64,000 nucleotides of DNA, from the NCBI RefSeq assembly GCF_000421565.1, contig NZ_ATXG01000004.1, positions 62,001 through 126,000 of the forward strand, written 5' to 3'. Within the stretch, counting starts at the first letter, position 1. Each line of letters opens with the position of its first letter. Of this stretch, positions 24,146 through 32,502 are shown one piece after another. The stretch is from Agromyces subbeticus DSM 16689 (lineage in GTDB: Bacteria; Actinomycetota; Actinomycetes; Actinomycetales; Microbacteriaceae). The notes beneath the pieces were generated by a model. That model did no database searches, was not told the DNA's origin, and saw only the letters and a list, made by a program, of their open reading frames with translations. A program made the position numbers and the translations under genes.

Positions 24146-26809
24146 GTGGTCGAACGTCTCACATCCGAATATCTGATCGAGCGACCGGCGCTCAAGCGGC
24201 GGCTCGCCGCTGCGTTGAGCCTGCCGGTCACGCTGGTCGTCGCGCAGGCCGGAGCCGGCAAGACCGTGCTGCTGCAGCAATGGGCTGCTGATCACCCGTC
24301 GCTGCCGTTCACCTGGATCGACATCGAGCCGGCCGATGACGACCCGGTGCGATTTACGAGCCGGTTGCTCGAGGCGTTGGCACAGGTGCGCCCCGCCGTT
24401 CGCCAGCTGGCACGGCTCTCGGCGCTGCACACCGGCGGCCTCGGTGAGGCGTTGCTGAGTGCGCTCCGGGTGGAGTTGGAGTCGTTCCCACCCATCGTGA
24501 TCGTGCTCGACGACCTGCATCATCTCGGCAACACGGCACTGCTGAAAGACCTCGGCCGCTTCGTCGCCGCGCTGCCTCCGAACGTGCACCTCGTCATCTC
24601 GACGAGGATCGACCCGCCGATCGCCTGGAGTCGGCTCCGGCTGCGTGGCCGGCTGCTCGAGCTGCGTCAGTCCGACCTCGCCATGACCGACGCGGAGTCG
24701 GCGAGCCTGCTCTCCCGCGTCGCGCGACGCGACCTCGGCACCGAGACGATCGACGTGCTCGTGCGCCGCACCGAGGGCTGGGCGGCCGGCCTGCAACTGG
24801 CGGCGCTCACCTTGCGCTTCCACGCCGACACCGCCGAGAGCGCCGAGTTCGTCGCCGAGTTCGACGGCAGCGACCGCCTCGTCGCCGACTACCTGACCGA
24901 GGAGGTGCTCGACGCGGTGCCCGCCGCCGAACGAGAGCTCCTGCTGCGGATGTCGCCGCTCGACATCCTCACCGCCGACCTCGTCGACCACGTGCTCGAA
25001 CGCGACGACGCCCAGCGCCTCTTCGAACAGCTCGAACTCGAATCGATGTTCGTCGTCGGCCTCGATTCGAGGCGCGAGCGCTACCGCTTCCATCACCTCT
25101 TCAGGGACCTGCTGCGCTATCGCCTGCGCGCCGAGGATGCCGCAGAGGAGGTGCGGTTGCTCGAGCGGGCCGCCGACTTCCACCTCGCCGTCGGGGAACT
25201 GGTGCCTGCCGTCGAATACCTCCTGCGCGCCCGCGACTGGGACCGAGCGCTCGCGACGATCATGACCCGCGGCAGCGACATCTTCGAACGAGGCGAGATG
25301 CGCACGGTGATCCGCTGGATCACGAGCGTGCCCGAGCACGTGCGTGCGACGCGACGCGACGTCACGATCGAACTCGGCATCCTCGTGGGCATGCAGGGCG
25401 AGGCTGCGCGAGCGGTCGAACTGCTGAGCCGGGTCGCCGGCGACCCGCAGGCGAGCCTCGGCGAACGGGCGGTCGCACTCACGTGGATCTCGGCGACGAC
25501 GCAGTGGAGCTCCCACCCCGAGACCTGCCTGCGGGCCGCCGAAGAGGCGATCGAGTTGCTCGAGCTGATCGTGCGACGCGATGACGTGTCGCTGCCCGAC
25601 ATCATGGGACTCTCGACGCCCGAGCTGATGATGACGCTCGCGTTGGGCTCGGGCGGGCGGGCGCTCTTCCTGTCCGGTGATCTCGACGCTGCGGGAATCT
25701 GGATGGAACGCGCGTTCGCGAGCGACGGCATCGCGTACCCTCCCTTCCGTGTCGGCATGCTGGGCTCACTCGCGCTGCTGCGGATCTGGAGCGGCCGAAC
25801 GACCGAGGCCGAGCAGCTTGCGGCCGAGGCGGTGCACACGGCGAGTGAGGTCGGGCTGCTGACGCATCCGATCATCGCGGACGCCTATCTCGCGCAGTCG
25901 CTGGTGGCACTCGAGCGCGGCCGGCCCGAAGCCGCCGCGGCGCCGCTCCGCGACGGCGGGATCCGGGCCGAAGCCAACCACCGCACGCAACTGGGCTGGA
26001 TCACGCGGCACCAGCGCGCATTGCTCGCCAGCGCCGAGGGCCGTCACGACGAAGCGCTCGGCATGGTCGACCTCGTGCGGCTCGGCGCAGCACCTGCACC
26101 GGCGCCGGTGATCCGCGAACGGCTGCGGTCGACGCAGATGTCGCTGCTGCGCCGCGCCGGGCGGAGTGCCGATGCGCGTCATCTCGGCGAGATCGAGGAA
26201 TCGACGGGCGCCGCGAGCACCTTCGAGGCCATCGCTGCAGAGTTGGCGCTCGGGCAGCCGGATGCCGCGAGCCGCCGATTCGCGGCCGACGACGCGGTCT
26301 TCACCGCGGCCGGCCCGCGCGGAACGATCCTCCGCGCAATGGCAGCGGCTTGGATCGCCGAATCGCTCGGCGAGCATGCCACGGCTCTCGAGGAGATGCA
26401 GGTCGCACTCGACCTCGCCGCTCCCGAGGGCCTCGTCGCGCTCTTCGTCGATGCCGGACCACAGCCGCTCGAACTCGTCGCGGAACTCGCGGCCGCCCGC
26501 GGCGGCATCGCGCAGGCCGTGCTGCTCCGCCGTGACGAGCTGCGCGCGCCCACGGCGAACGACCAGCTCATCGACCCGCTCACCGAGCGCGAGCTCCAGA
26601 TCCTCGACCGCCTGCCCGGCCATTCCACGAGCGCAGAACTCGCACAACTCTGCTTCGTCTCGGTCAACACGCTGAAGACGCACATGGCGCACATCTACCG
26701 CAAGCTCGGGGTCAACGGGCGAAGCGCCGCGATCGCGCGCGCACAAGAACTGGGGCTGCTCGGATCGCAGGCCGGCCGGCTCAGCCCGGCGGATGCTGCA
26801 CGTGCATGA
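24146..26809 (+). CDS. MalT-like LuxR family transcriptional regulator (LAL-type)
   Basis: An 887-residue regulator, with GTG start at 24146 after GGGGG. N-terminal STAND-type ATPase: Walker A AQAGAGKT at 33-40 and Walker B-like IVIVLDDLHHL near 118. A winged-helix region and the motif FHHLFRDLLRYRL are followed by a long TPR-like helical middle (about 340-780). The LuxR helix-turn-helix is at about 810-870 (DPLTERELQIL ... FVSVNTLKTHMAHIYRKLGV). Proteins of this build are ligand- and ATP-switched activators. Two matching dyads, upstream of this gene and of the arylsulfatase cluster, suggest it controls both. Confidence 0.9.
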   Translation: MVERLTSEYLIERPALKRRLAAALSLPVTLVVAQAGAGKTVLLQQWAADHPSLPFTWIDIEPADDDPVRFTSRLLEALAQVRPAVRQLARLSALHTGGLGEALLSALRVELESFPPIVIVLDDLHHLGNTALLKDLGRFVAALPPNVHLVISTRIDPPIAWSRLRLRGRLLELRQSDLAMTDAESASLLSRVARRDLGTETIDVLVRRTEGWAAGLQLAALTLRFHADTAESAEFVAEFDGSDRLVADYLTEEVLDAVPAAERELLLRMSPLDILTADLVDHVLERDDAQRLFEQLELESMFVVGLDSRRERYRFHHLFRDLLRYRLRAEDAAEEVRLLERAADFHLAVGELVPAVEYLLRARDWDRALATIMTRGSDIFERGEMRTVIRWITSVPEHVRATRRDVTIELGILVGMQGEAARAVELLSRVAGDPQASLGERAVALTWISATTQWSSHPETCLRAAEEAIELLELIVRRDDVSLPDIMGLSTPELMMTLALGSGGRALFLSGDLDAAGIWMERAFASDGIAYPPFRVGMLGSLALLRIWSGRTTEAEQLAAEAVHTASEVGLLTHPIIADAYLAQSLVALERGRPEAAAAPLRDGGIRAEANHRTQLGWITRHQRALLASAEGRHDEALGMVDLVRLGAAPAPAPVIRERLRSTQMSLLRRAGRSADARHLGEIEESTGAASTFEAIAAELALGQPDAASRRFAADDAVFTAAGPRGTILRAMAAAWIAESLGEHATALEEMQVALDLAAPEGLVALFVDAGPQPLELVAELAAARGGIAQAVLLRRDELRAPTANDQLIDPLTERELQILDRLPGHSTSAELAQLCFVSVNTLKTHMAHIYRKLGVNGRSAAIARAQELGLLGSQAGRLSPADAARA

Positions 26810-26999
26810 CCGCCTCGATCTCGATGTTGAAGCTCCGAAGCAGGTCGAGCACGCCCATCAGGCGAGCTTGGTCGGGAACCACCCCGCGCAGTAGCGTCGT
26901 GCCCGCACCGGTCGGAATCACTTCGAACCCGTCGAGCTCATCGGTGATCATCGGCACGAGCTCCCCTCGCACGACGATGTCGAACGTCTCGGCGACCAT
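26781..26999 (-). CDS. Small conserved-type protein, 72 residues
   Basis: A 72-residue soluble protein (MVAETFDIVVRGELVPMITD ... GFEVIPTGAGTTLLRGVVPD, DLLRSFNIEIEAVMHVQHPP). The pattern of alternating strands and one helix looks ACT-like, but I cannot name the family. It starts one base after the stop of the 53-residue gene upstream, so it is the third gene of the DUF6325 operon. Its 3' end overlaps the end of the convergent LuxR gene by 29 bp. Confidence 0.7.
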   Translation of the reverse strand: MVAETFDIVVRGELVPMITDELDGFEVIPTGAGTTLLRGVVPDQARLMGVLDLLRSFNIEIEAVMHVQHPPG

Positions 27000-27000
27000 G

Positions 27001-27162
27001 CTAGATGCGTCGTCGTCGCCCGGGTGTCAGAGCTGCGCCGACGACGGCGGCCTTCGCAACGGGTGCCGGTCCCGGACGCACCGCGGCCGTGACGACCGCC
27101 GCACGTGCAACCGGGGCGCCGATGACGCCGACGCGTCCGATTCGTGCTCGTCTCAAAGGCAT
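27001..27162 (-). CDS. Small Arg/Ala/Val-rich protein, 53 residues
   Basis: Encodes MPLRRARIGRVGVIGAPVAR, an Ala/Val-rich middle, and a basic tail ending PGRRRRI. I start at ATG 27160-27162 because AGGAG lies seven bases upstream; longer frames lack a ribosome binding site. The start is one base from the stop of the DUF6325 gene and its own stop is one base from the next start, so this tiny gene is translated as part of the operon. Short RR-rich proteins of this kind commonly sit next to DUF6325 (from memory). The function is unknown; a membrane-associated peptide is possible. Confidence 0.65.
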   Translation of the reverse strand: MPLRRARIGRVGVIGAPVARAAVVTAAVRPGPAPVAKAAVVGAALTPGRRRRI

Positions 27163-27163
27163 C

Positions 27164-27622
27164 TCAGACTCCTGCCGTCTCGTGAAGTGCATCGGCCTCG
27201 ATCGAGGCGATGATGGCCTGAATGGGAATTCGGCCGTTCGCGATCAGTTGACCGCCGGCGCGGCGGGTCGCTGCGGCGAACGGAGCCGCCCAGAGGTTCT
27301 CGTAGACCAGCACCCCCGCGGTGCTGCCTGGTTCCATGGCGTTGGCGAGGTGCGCCACGTCGTCTGCCGCGAGCAGTTCGGCCAACTGCGACTCGATCTC
27401 CACGAGGGCGCCGAGGTCGCCGGCATCGGCGAGTTCCACGGCATCCAGTGCACCGTTCTCGTCTTTCGTCAGCACCATGGCGTCGATCACCCGAATGGTG
27501 CCCGCGTCGACCAGGTTCACGAGTTCCCGCACGATCTCCCCGGTGAAGTTCGCCTCGCCTGCCGGAAACTCGACCACCAGATAGTCGACCGGGCCCAGCT
27601 CATCCAACGCGTGCTCGTCCAT
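27164..27622 (-). CDS. DUF6325 family protein
   Basis: A 152-residue acidic protein: LGPVDYLVVEFPAGEANFTG, ELVNLVDAGTIRVIDAMVLTKDENG, then AELLAADDVAHLANAMEPGS and GVLVYENLWAAPFAAATRRAGGQLIANGRIP. This is the DUF6325/DUF1269-like layout of a small membrane-independent alpha/beta protein with a GTIRVID core. Role unknown. It heads a three-gene operon and is divergent from the arylsulfatase, with a perfect dyad in the spacer, which suggests shared control by the nearby LuxR regulator. Confidence 0.85.
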   Translation of the reverse strand: MDEHALDELGPVDYLVVEFPAGEANFTGEIVRELVNLVDAGTIRVIDAMVLTKDENGALDAVELADAGDLGALVEIESQLAELLAADDVAHLANAMEPGSTAGVLVYENLWAAPFAAATRRAGGQLIANGRIPIQAIIASIEADALHETAGV

Positions 27623-27705
27623 GGTGCTCCGTTCGTCGAATCCGACCGCCTGCGCGACAGCTTGCCGCGCTCGGGTTCAGGCTGCTCGACCGCGGCCGGG
27701 CGCGC

Positions 27706-27724
27706 ATCACCCGAAGTGGGTGAT
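27706..27724. promoter_or_regulatory. Candidate LuxR operator, perfect copy
   Basis: ATCACCC-GAAGT-GGGTGAT, 7-bp perfect arms with 5-bp spacer, about 65 bp before the arylsulfatase ATG and 84 bp before the DUF6325 start. A degenerate twin lies upstream of the LuxR gene. Confidence 0.6.
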
Positions 27725-27790
27725 TCGGAATGCGCGCCGGATGGCTAGCTTGGCTCGGGTCATCACTCTGCGACCTCACTGGAGGAAGTC

Positions 27791-30160
27791 ATGATTCCTG
27801 ATCGCCATGCACGTTCGATGTTGCCCATTCCGGATCGCCCGGTGCCCGGCCTGACAACCTACGACGCCAAGGACCCGCAGACCGCGTATCCGCCGATCGA
27901 GGTGCTGCTTCCGCCTGATGGCGCGCCGAACGTGCTCGTCATCCTGCTCGACGACGTGGGCTTCGGAGCGACGAGCGCGTTCGGCGGCCCCTGCCGCACG
28001 CCGAACTTCGAGAAGCTGGCCGCCGGCGGCCTGAAGTACAACCGTTTCCATACGACCGCACTCTGCGCGCCGACCCGCCAAGCCATGCTGACCGGCCGCA
28101 ACCATCACTCCGTCGGCATGGGCAGCATCACCGAGACGGCAACCTCGGCACCCGGCAATAGTTCGCTCCGGCCGAATACGATGGCACCGATCGCGATGAC
28201 CCTGAAGCTCAACGGGTACTCCACGGCCCAGTTCGGCAAATGCCATGAAGTGCCGGTCTGGCAGACCTCGCCCGTCGGCCCGTTCGATGCGTGGCCGTCG
28301 GCGGGCGGCGGGTTCGAGACGTTCTACGGCTTCCTCGGCGGGGAGAACAACCAGTGGGATCCGGCGCTGTACGAGGGGACCGCCCCGGTCGAGCCGCCCA
28401 AGACGGCCGAAGAGGGTTATCACCTCACCGAGGACCTCGCCGACCACACGATCAGCTGGATCCGGATGCAGAAGGCGCTCGCGCCCGAGAAGCCGTTCTT
28501 CGTCTACCTCGCCCCCGGCGCCACGCACGCACCACACCACGTGCCGAAGGAGTGGCCGGAGAAGTACGCCGGCGCCTTCGCCGATGGCTGGGATGTGCAG
28601 CGCGAACGCACCTTCGCTCGCCAGAAGGAGCTCGGCGTGATCCCGGCCGACGCGGAACTCACGGCGCGACACGCGGAGATCCCGGCCTGGGACGACATGC
28701 CCGACGACCTCAAGCCCGTGCTCGAGCGCGAGATGGAGGTGTACGCGGGCTTCCTGGAACACACCGATCACCACGTCGGCCGAGTGCTCGACGCGATCAA
28801 CGACCTCGGCGTCATGGACGACACGCTCATCTATGTGATCATCGGCGACAACGGGGCATCCGCTGAAGGCACCGTCAACGGCGCATTCAACGAGATGGCG
28901 AACTTCAATGGCATGGCCGCCCTCGAGACCCCTGAGTTCATGCGCTCGAAGATGGACGAATTCGGGTCGCCGAGCTCCTACAACCACTACGCGGTCGGCT
29001 GGGCCTGGTCGATGGACACACCGTTCCAGTGGACCAAGCAGGTCGCCTCGCACTGGGGCGGCACCCGCAACGGCACGATCGTGCACTGGACGAACGGAAT
29101 CTCCGAGAAGGGCGGGCTGCGCACGCAGTTCACGCACTGCATCGACGTCGCCCCGACCATTCTCGAGGCGGCGGGGCTGCCTGAGCCCACCATGGTCAAC
29201 GGCGTGCAGCAGTCGCCCATGGAGGGCACGAGCATGCTTTACAGCTTCAACGACGCGGATGCCCCGGAGCGACACGACCTGCAGTACTTCGAGATGTTCG
29301 GCAACCGCGGTATCTACCACCGGGGCTGGAGCGCCGTGACGAAGCATCGCACCCCTTGGGAGATGGTCGGCGGCACGCTGCCCGCGTTCGACGACGACGT
29401 CTGGGAGCTGTACGACGGGAGCGGCGGTGACTTCAGCCAGGCGCGCGACCTCTCGGCGGAGCAGCCCGACAAGCTGCACGAACTGCAGCGCCTCTGGCTG
29501 ATCGAGGCGGTGAAGTACAACGTGCTCCCCATCGACGACCGTACCGGCGAACGCATGAACGCGGACATGGCCGGGCGGCCGACGCTCATCCGCGGCACCT
29601 CGCAGCAGTTCTTCTCCGGCATGGGGCGTCTCACCGAGAACAGCGTGGTCAGCATCAAGAACAAGTCGTGGTCGGTCACGGCCGAGGTCGAGGTGCCCGA
29701 CGGCGGGGCGAACGGCGTGCTCATCGCTCAAGGCGGGCGCTTCGGGGGGTGGAGCTTCTACGCCACGGAGGGGCGTGCGAAGTTCGTGTACAACGTGCTC
29801 GGTATCCAGTCGTTCGACGCCGTTGCCGACCGGCCGATTCCGGCGGGCACGCATCAGGTTCGCATGGAGTTCGCGTACGACGGGGGCGGGCTCGCCAAGG
29901 GCGGCGGCGTCACGCTGTACTACGACGGCGAGGCCGTCGGAACCGGACGGGTCGATGCCACCCAGGCGATGGTCTTCTCAGCCGACGAGACGACCGATAT
30001 CGGGTACGAGTCCGGCACGGCCGTCAGCCCCGACTACACCCCGCAGTCGAGCCGCTTCACCGGCAGGATCGGCTGGGTGCAGATCGATCTCGGCGACGAC
30101 GACCACGACCACTTCATCGATCCCGACGAGCGCATGCGCATCGCCATGGCGAGACAGTAG
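27791..30160 (+). CDS. Arylsulfatase, Cys-type (formylglycine-dependent)
   Basis: A 789-residue sulfatase with no signal peptide. VLVILLDDVGFGATSAFGG contains the metal-binding Asp54-Asp55. The sulfatase signature CAPTRQAMLTGRN places the residue converted to formylglycine at Cys92, and FGKCHEVPVWQ carries a catalytic Lys/His region. The last 150 residues form a beta-sandwich (VTAEVEVPDGGANGVLIAQG), as in the large arylsulfatases that hydrolyse sulfate esters. It needs a formylglycine-generating enzyme or anSME, not seen in this window. GGAGGAAGTC precedes the ATG. The adjacent LuxR/DUF6325/SHOCT genes probably form one regulon with it. Confidence 0.93.
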   Translation: MIPDRHARSMLPIPDRPVPGLTTYDAKDPQTAYPPIEVLLPPDGAPNVLVILLDDVGFGATSAFGGPCRTPNFEKLAAGGLKYNRFHTTALCAPTRQAMLTGRNHHSVGMGSITETATSAPGNSSLRPNTMAPIAMTLKLNGYSTAQFGKCHEVPVWQTSPVGPFDAWPSAGGGFETFYGFLGGENNQWDPALYEGTAPVEPPKTAEEGYHLTEDLADHTISWIRMQKALAPEKPFFVYLAPGATHAPHHVPKEWPEKYAGAFADGWDVQRERTFARQKELGVIPADAELTARHAEIPAWDDMPDDLKPVLEREMEVYAGFLEHTDHHVGRVLDAINDLGVMDDTLIYVIIGDNGASAEGTVNGAFNEMANFNGMAALETPEFMRSKMDEFGSPSSYNHYAVGWAWSMDTPFQWTKQVASHWGGTRNGTIVHWTNGISEKGGLRTQFTHCIDVAPTILEAAGLPEPTMVNGVQQSPMEGTSMLYSFNDADAPERHDLQYFEMFGNRGIYHRGWSAVTKHRTPWEMVGGTLPAFDDDVWELYDGSGGDFSQARDLSAEQPDKLHELQRLWLIEAVKYNVLPIDDRTGERMNADMAGRPTLIRGTSQQFFSGMGRLTENSVVSIKNKSWSVTAEVEVPDGGANGVLIAQGGRFGGWSFYATEGRAKFVYNVLGIQSFDAVADRPIPAGTHQVRMEFAYDGGGLAKGGGVTLYYDGEAVGTGRVDATQAMVFSADETTDIGYESGTAVSPDYTPQSSRFTGRIGWVQIDLGDDDHDHFIDPDERMRIAMARQ

Positions 30161-30207
30161 GCCGTCGGTTCGCCCGACCGGTGCTGCCGACCGGGCATGC
30201 TGCCGGC

Positions 30208-30624
30208 TCAGGCCGCGAGGCCGAGCCGGCGCAGGTCGTCGGTCGAGGCGCGGTACTCGTCGCCGTCGGCGAGCGTGAGCTCGCGCGGCACGCGTGCACC
30301 GTTCTGCACCTTGGCGTCGCTGCCGATCGTGGCGTACGGGCCGACGACCGCGTTGCGTCCGACGACGGCGCGGCGGCCGATGTGCGCGTTCACGCCCACG
30401 ACGGCGCGCTCGGCGACGATCGCGTCGCCTTCGACCCATCCGCCCGGGCCGATCCGGGCGCCCCGCTGCACTTCGGCACCGGGGTCGACGTAGGCCGTCG
30501 GGTCGACGAACGCGCTGGGGTCGACCTTGGCGGTCGTGGCGACGAGGCCCCGGCCGTTCACGTGCTTCCGATAGCGACGCAGGATCCCGGCTTCGTCCTC
30601 GAACTCGACATAGCTGATGCCCAC
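30208..30624 (-). CDS. Hexapeptide-repeat (left-handed beta-helix) protein
   Basis: A 138-residue protein that starts at GTG 30622-30624, chosen because AAGGAGGAG lies just upstream; the open frame continues far upstream but only as antisense to the ABC transporter gene. Residues about 28-110 are hexapeptide repeats (KVDPSAFVDPTAYVDPGAEV, IGRRAVVGRNAVVGPYATIG), the left-handed beta-helix of acyltransferases and gamma-carbonic anhydrases. The metal-binding His pattern of carbonic anhydrase is not evident, and the acyltransferase His is not clear. It may be a scaffold or a small transferase. Confidence 0.8.
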   Translation of the reverse strand: MGISYVEFEDEAGILRRYRKHVNGRGLVATTAKVDPSAFVDPTAYVDPGAEVQRGARIGPGGWVEGDAIVAERAVVGVNAHIGRRAVVGRNAVVGPYATIGSDAKVQNGARVPRELTLADGDEYRASTDDLRRLGLAA

Positions 30625-30735
30625 GTTCTCCTCCTTCCGGTGCGGTGGTTCCACACCCGAACACTGATACAACATCGGAGCTGACCGGGGCATTCCCGAG
30701 AGAGCTGCGGCACGGGCCAGCGGCGGCTCGGCTGG

Positions 30736-30754
30736 TGAGGTTAGGCTTTCCTCA
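30736..30754. promoter_or_regulatory. DtxR/IdeR-like iron box
   Basis: TGAGGTTAGGCTTTCCTCA matches the 19-bp actinobacterial iron-box consensus TTAGGTTAGGCTAACCTAA at 15 positions and has symmetric ends (TGAGG/CCTCA). It is 60 bp before the ABC ATPase start, so the transporter is probably repressed when iron is plentiful. Confidence 0.5.
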
Positions 30755-30813
30755 AACCACCACGGATGCCGCGTCGCGGGCCGTCCGCCGATCGAAACCC
30801 GCCCAGGCCAGCC

Positions 30814-32502
30814 ATGCCCCACCCGCCGCTCCTCGAGCTCGACCGCGTGAGCATCCGCCACGAGGGAGCGCGATCGGCCACCCCGATCGACGTGTCGTTC
30901 ACGGTCGCACGCGGCGAGGTCGTGCTGATCCTCGGCCCGAGCGGTTGCGGCAAGTCCACCCTCACCCTCGCGCTCGACGGGCTCATCCCGCACGCGGTGC
31001 CCGCCACGCTCGACGGCACGGTGCTCGTGGCTGGGCTCGACACGAGCGAGCACCCCGTGGGCGCGCTGAGCGAGCACGTGGCCATGGTGTTCCAGGACCC
31101 CGACGCCCAGATCGTCACCGGTACGGTGCTCGACGAGGTGTGCTTCGCGCCCGAGAATCAGCTCGTCGCGGCGTCCGAGGTGCTCGAACGCGCCGAGCGG
31201 GCGCTGAAGCTCGTGGGTCTCTGGAGCCGCCGCGCCGAGAACCCCGACACCCTCTCGGGTGGTGGCCGCCAGCGACTCGCGATCGCGTGCGCGCTCGCGA
31301 TGGCGGCGCCCGTGCTCGTGCTCGACGAACCGACCGCGAATCTCGACCCCGCCGGCATCGACGAGGTCTACGCCGTGCTGCGCGAGCTCGCGAGCGACCG
31401 CGACCACGCCGTGGTGCTCGTCGAGCACAACCTCGACGCGGCCGTCGACATCGTCGACCGGGTCATCGTGCTCGACGCCGACGGACGACTCGTGATCGAC
31501 GGCCCCGCCCGCGAGACGCTGCGCGAGCGCGCCGACGAGCTCGCCGCCCTCGGCGTCTGGCTGCCCGTGTCGACGCTCGCCGCGATGCGGCTGCGCGACG
31601 CCGGCGTCGTGCTCGACCCGCTGCCCCTCACGCCGGCCGAGCTCGGCGCAGCGCTCGACGCCGTGCCCGTGCTGCCGGCACCGCTCAGCGCGTCTTCGCC
31701 CGTTCGGTCGACGGCGCTGTCGCCTCGGCCCGCGGTGCACTCGCCGACGTCGCCGCACGCCGCACCTGCCGCCGCCGTCTCCCGGCGGCTCGGTCAGGGT
31801 GTCATCGAGGCCGATCCGGTCATTCGAGCGCGCGGACTCTCGGTGCAACGCGGCGGGCGGCGCGGCCCGACCGTCGTCGAGGGCGTCGACCCGGCCCGAT
31901 GCGACGCCCGCGATCGCGCCCGGCGCATCGGCTTCGTGTTCCAGAACCCAGAGCACCAGTTCATCGCCCCGTCCGTCGCCGAGGAGCTCGCCCAGAGCCT
32001 TCGCGTGCAGGGCACTCCCGATGCCGAGGCCGAACCGCAGATCGACGCGATGCTGCGACGGTTCGGGCTCGAGTCGCTGCGCGAGCAGCATCCGTTCCTC
32101 CTCTCCGGCGGGCAGAAGCGGCGCCTCTCGGTCGGCACCGCCCTCATCGCGGGAGCTCCAGTGCTCGCGCTCGACGAGCCGACGTTCGGGCAGGACCGCG
32201 CCCGCGCATCGGAGCTGCTCGACATGCTGCGCACGCTCAACGACGAGGGCACGACCGTGCTCGTCGTCACCCACGACCTGCAGCTCGTCGCCGACTACGC
32301 GAGCCACATCGCCGCGATGCACGACGGCCGGCTTCTCGCCGTCGGCCCCGCGGCCGAGGTGCTCGCCGGGCCGCTCGTCGAGCAGGCGGGGCTGCGGCAT
32401 CCGCCCCTCGCCCGGGCGACGCGCGGGCTCGTGCGGCATCCGTCATGGCACGGTGTGAGTCGGATGTCGCAATTGCCCGTCTCCTCGGCGGCGGGCTCGT
32501 GA
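30814..32502 (+). CDS. ECF transporter duplicated ATPase (EcfA1-EcfA2 fusion) with damaged second domain
   Basis: A 562-residue protein with two ABC ATPase domains, as in YkoD-type ECF transporters. Domain 1 is complete: Walker A GPSGCGKST (41-49), Q-loop MVFQD, signature LSGGGRQR, Walker B VLVLDEPT and H-loop LVEHN. Domain 2 has its Q-loop FVFQN, signature LSGGQKRR, Walker B VLALDEPT and VTHD, but only about 38 residues separate its first strand from the Q-loop, against about 85 in domain 1. The P-loop is therefore missing, an in-frame loss of about 47 codons near residue 358. Domain 2 cannot bind ATP normally. The stop overlaps the EcfT start (GTGA). Confidence 0.85.
   Translation: MPHPPLLELDRVSIRHEGARSATPIDVSFTVARGEVVLILGPSGCGKSTLTLALDGLIPHAVPATLDGTVLVAGLDTSEHPVGALSEHVAMVFQDPDAQIVTGTVLDEVCFAPENQLVAASEVLERAERALKLVGLWSRRAENPDTLSGGGRQRLAIACALAMAAPVLVLDEPTANLDPAGIDEVYAVLRELASDRDHAVVLVEHNLDAAVDIVDRVIVLDADGRLVIDGPARETLRERADELAALGVWLPVSTLAAMRLRDAGVVLDPLPLTPAELGAALDAVPVLPAPLSASSPVRSTALSPRPAVHSPTSPHAAPAAAVSRRLGQGVIEADPVIRARGLSVQRGGRRGPTVVEGVDPARCDARDRARRIGFVFQNPEHQFIAPSVAEELAQSLRVQGTPDAEAEPQIDAMLRRFGLESLREQHPFLLSGGQKRRLSVGTALIAGAPVLALDEPTFGQDRARASELLDMLRTLNDEGTTVLVVTHDLQLVADYASHIAAMHDGRLLAVGPAAEVLAGPLVEQAGLRHPPLARATRGLVRHPSWHGVSRMSQLPVSSAAGS

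Noticed and set aside
30625-32439. Long minus-strand extension of the hexapeptide-repeat gene
   Set aside because: It is antisense to the ABC ATPase and lacks any domain; a strong AAGGAGGAG marks the GTG at 30624 as the start.
31799-32458. Frame-shifted missing P-loop of the second ATPase domain
   Set aside because: I looked in the other frames around 31860-31920 for a GxxGxGKS/T motif and found none, so a simple frameshift does not explain the loss.
30645-32498. Upstream extension of the EcfT frame through the ATPase gene
   Set aside because: Arg-rich out-of-frame sequence. The true EcfT start is the GTG at 32499, overlapping the ATPase stop.
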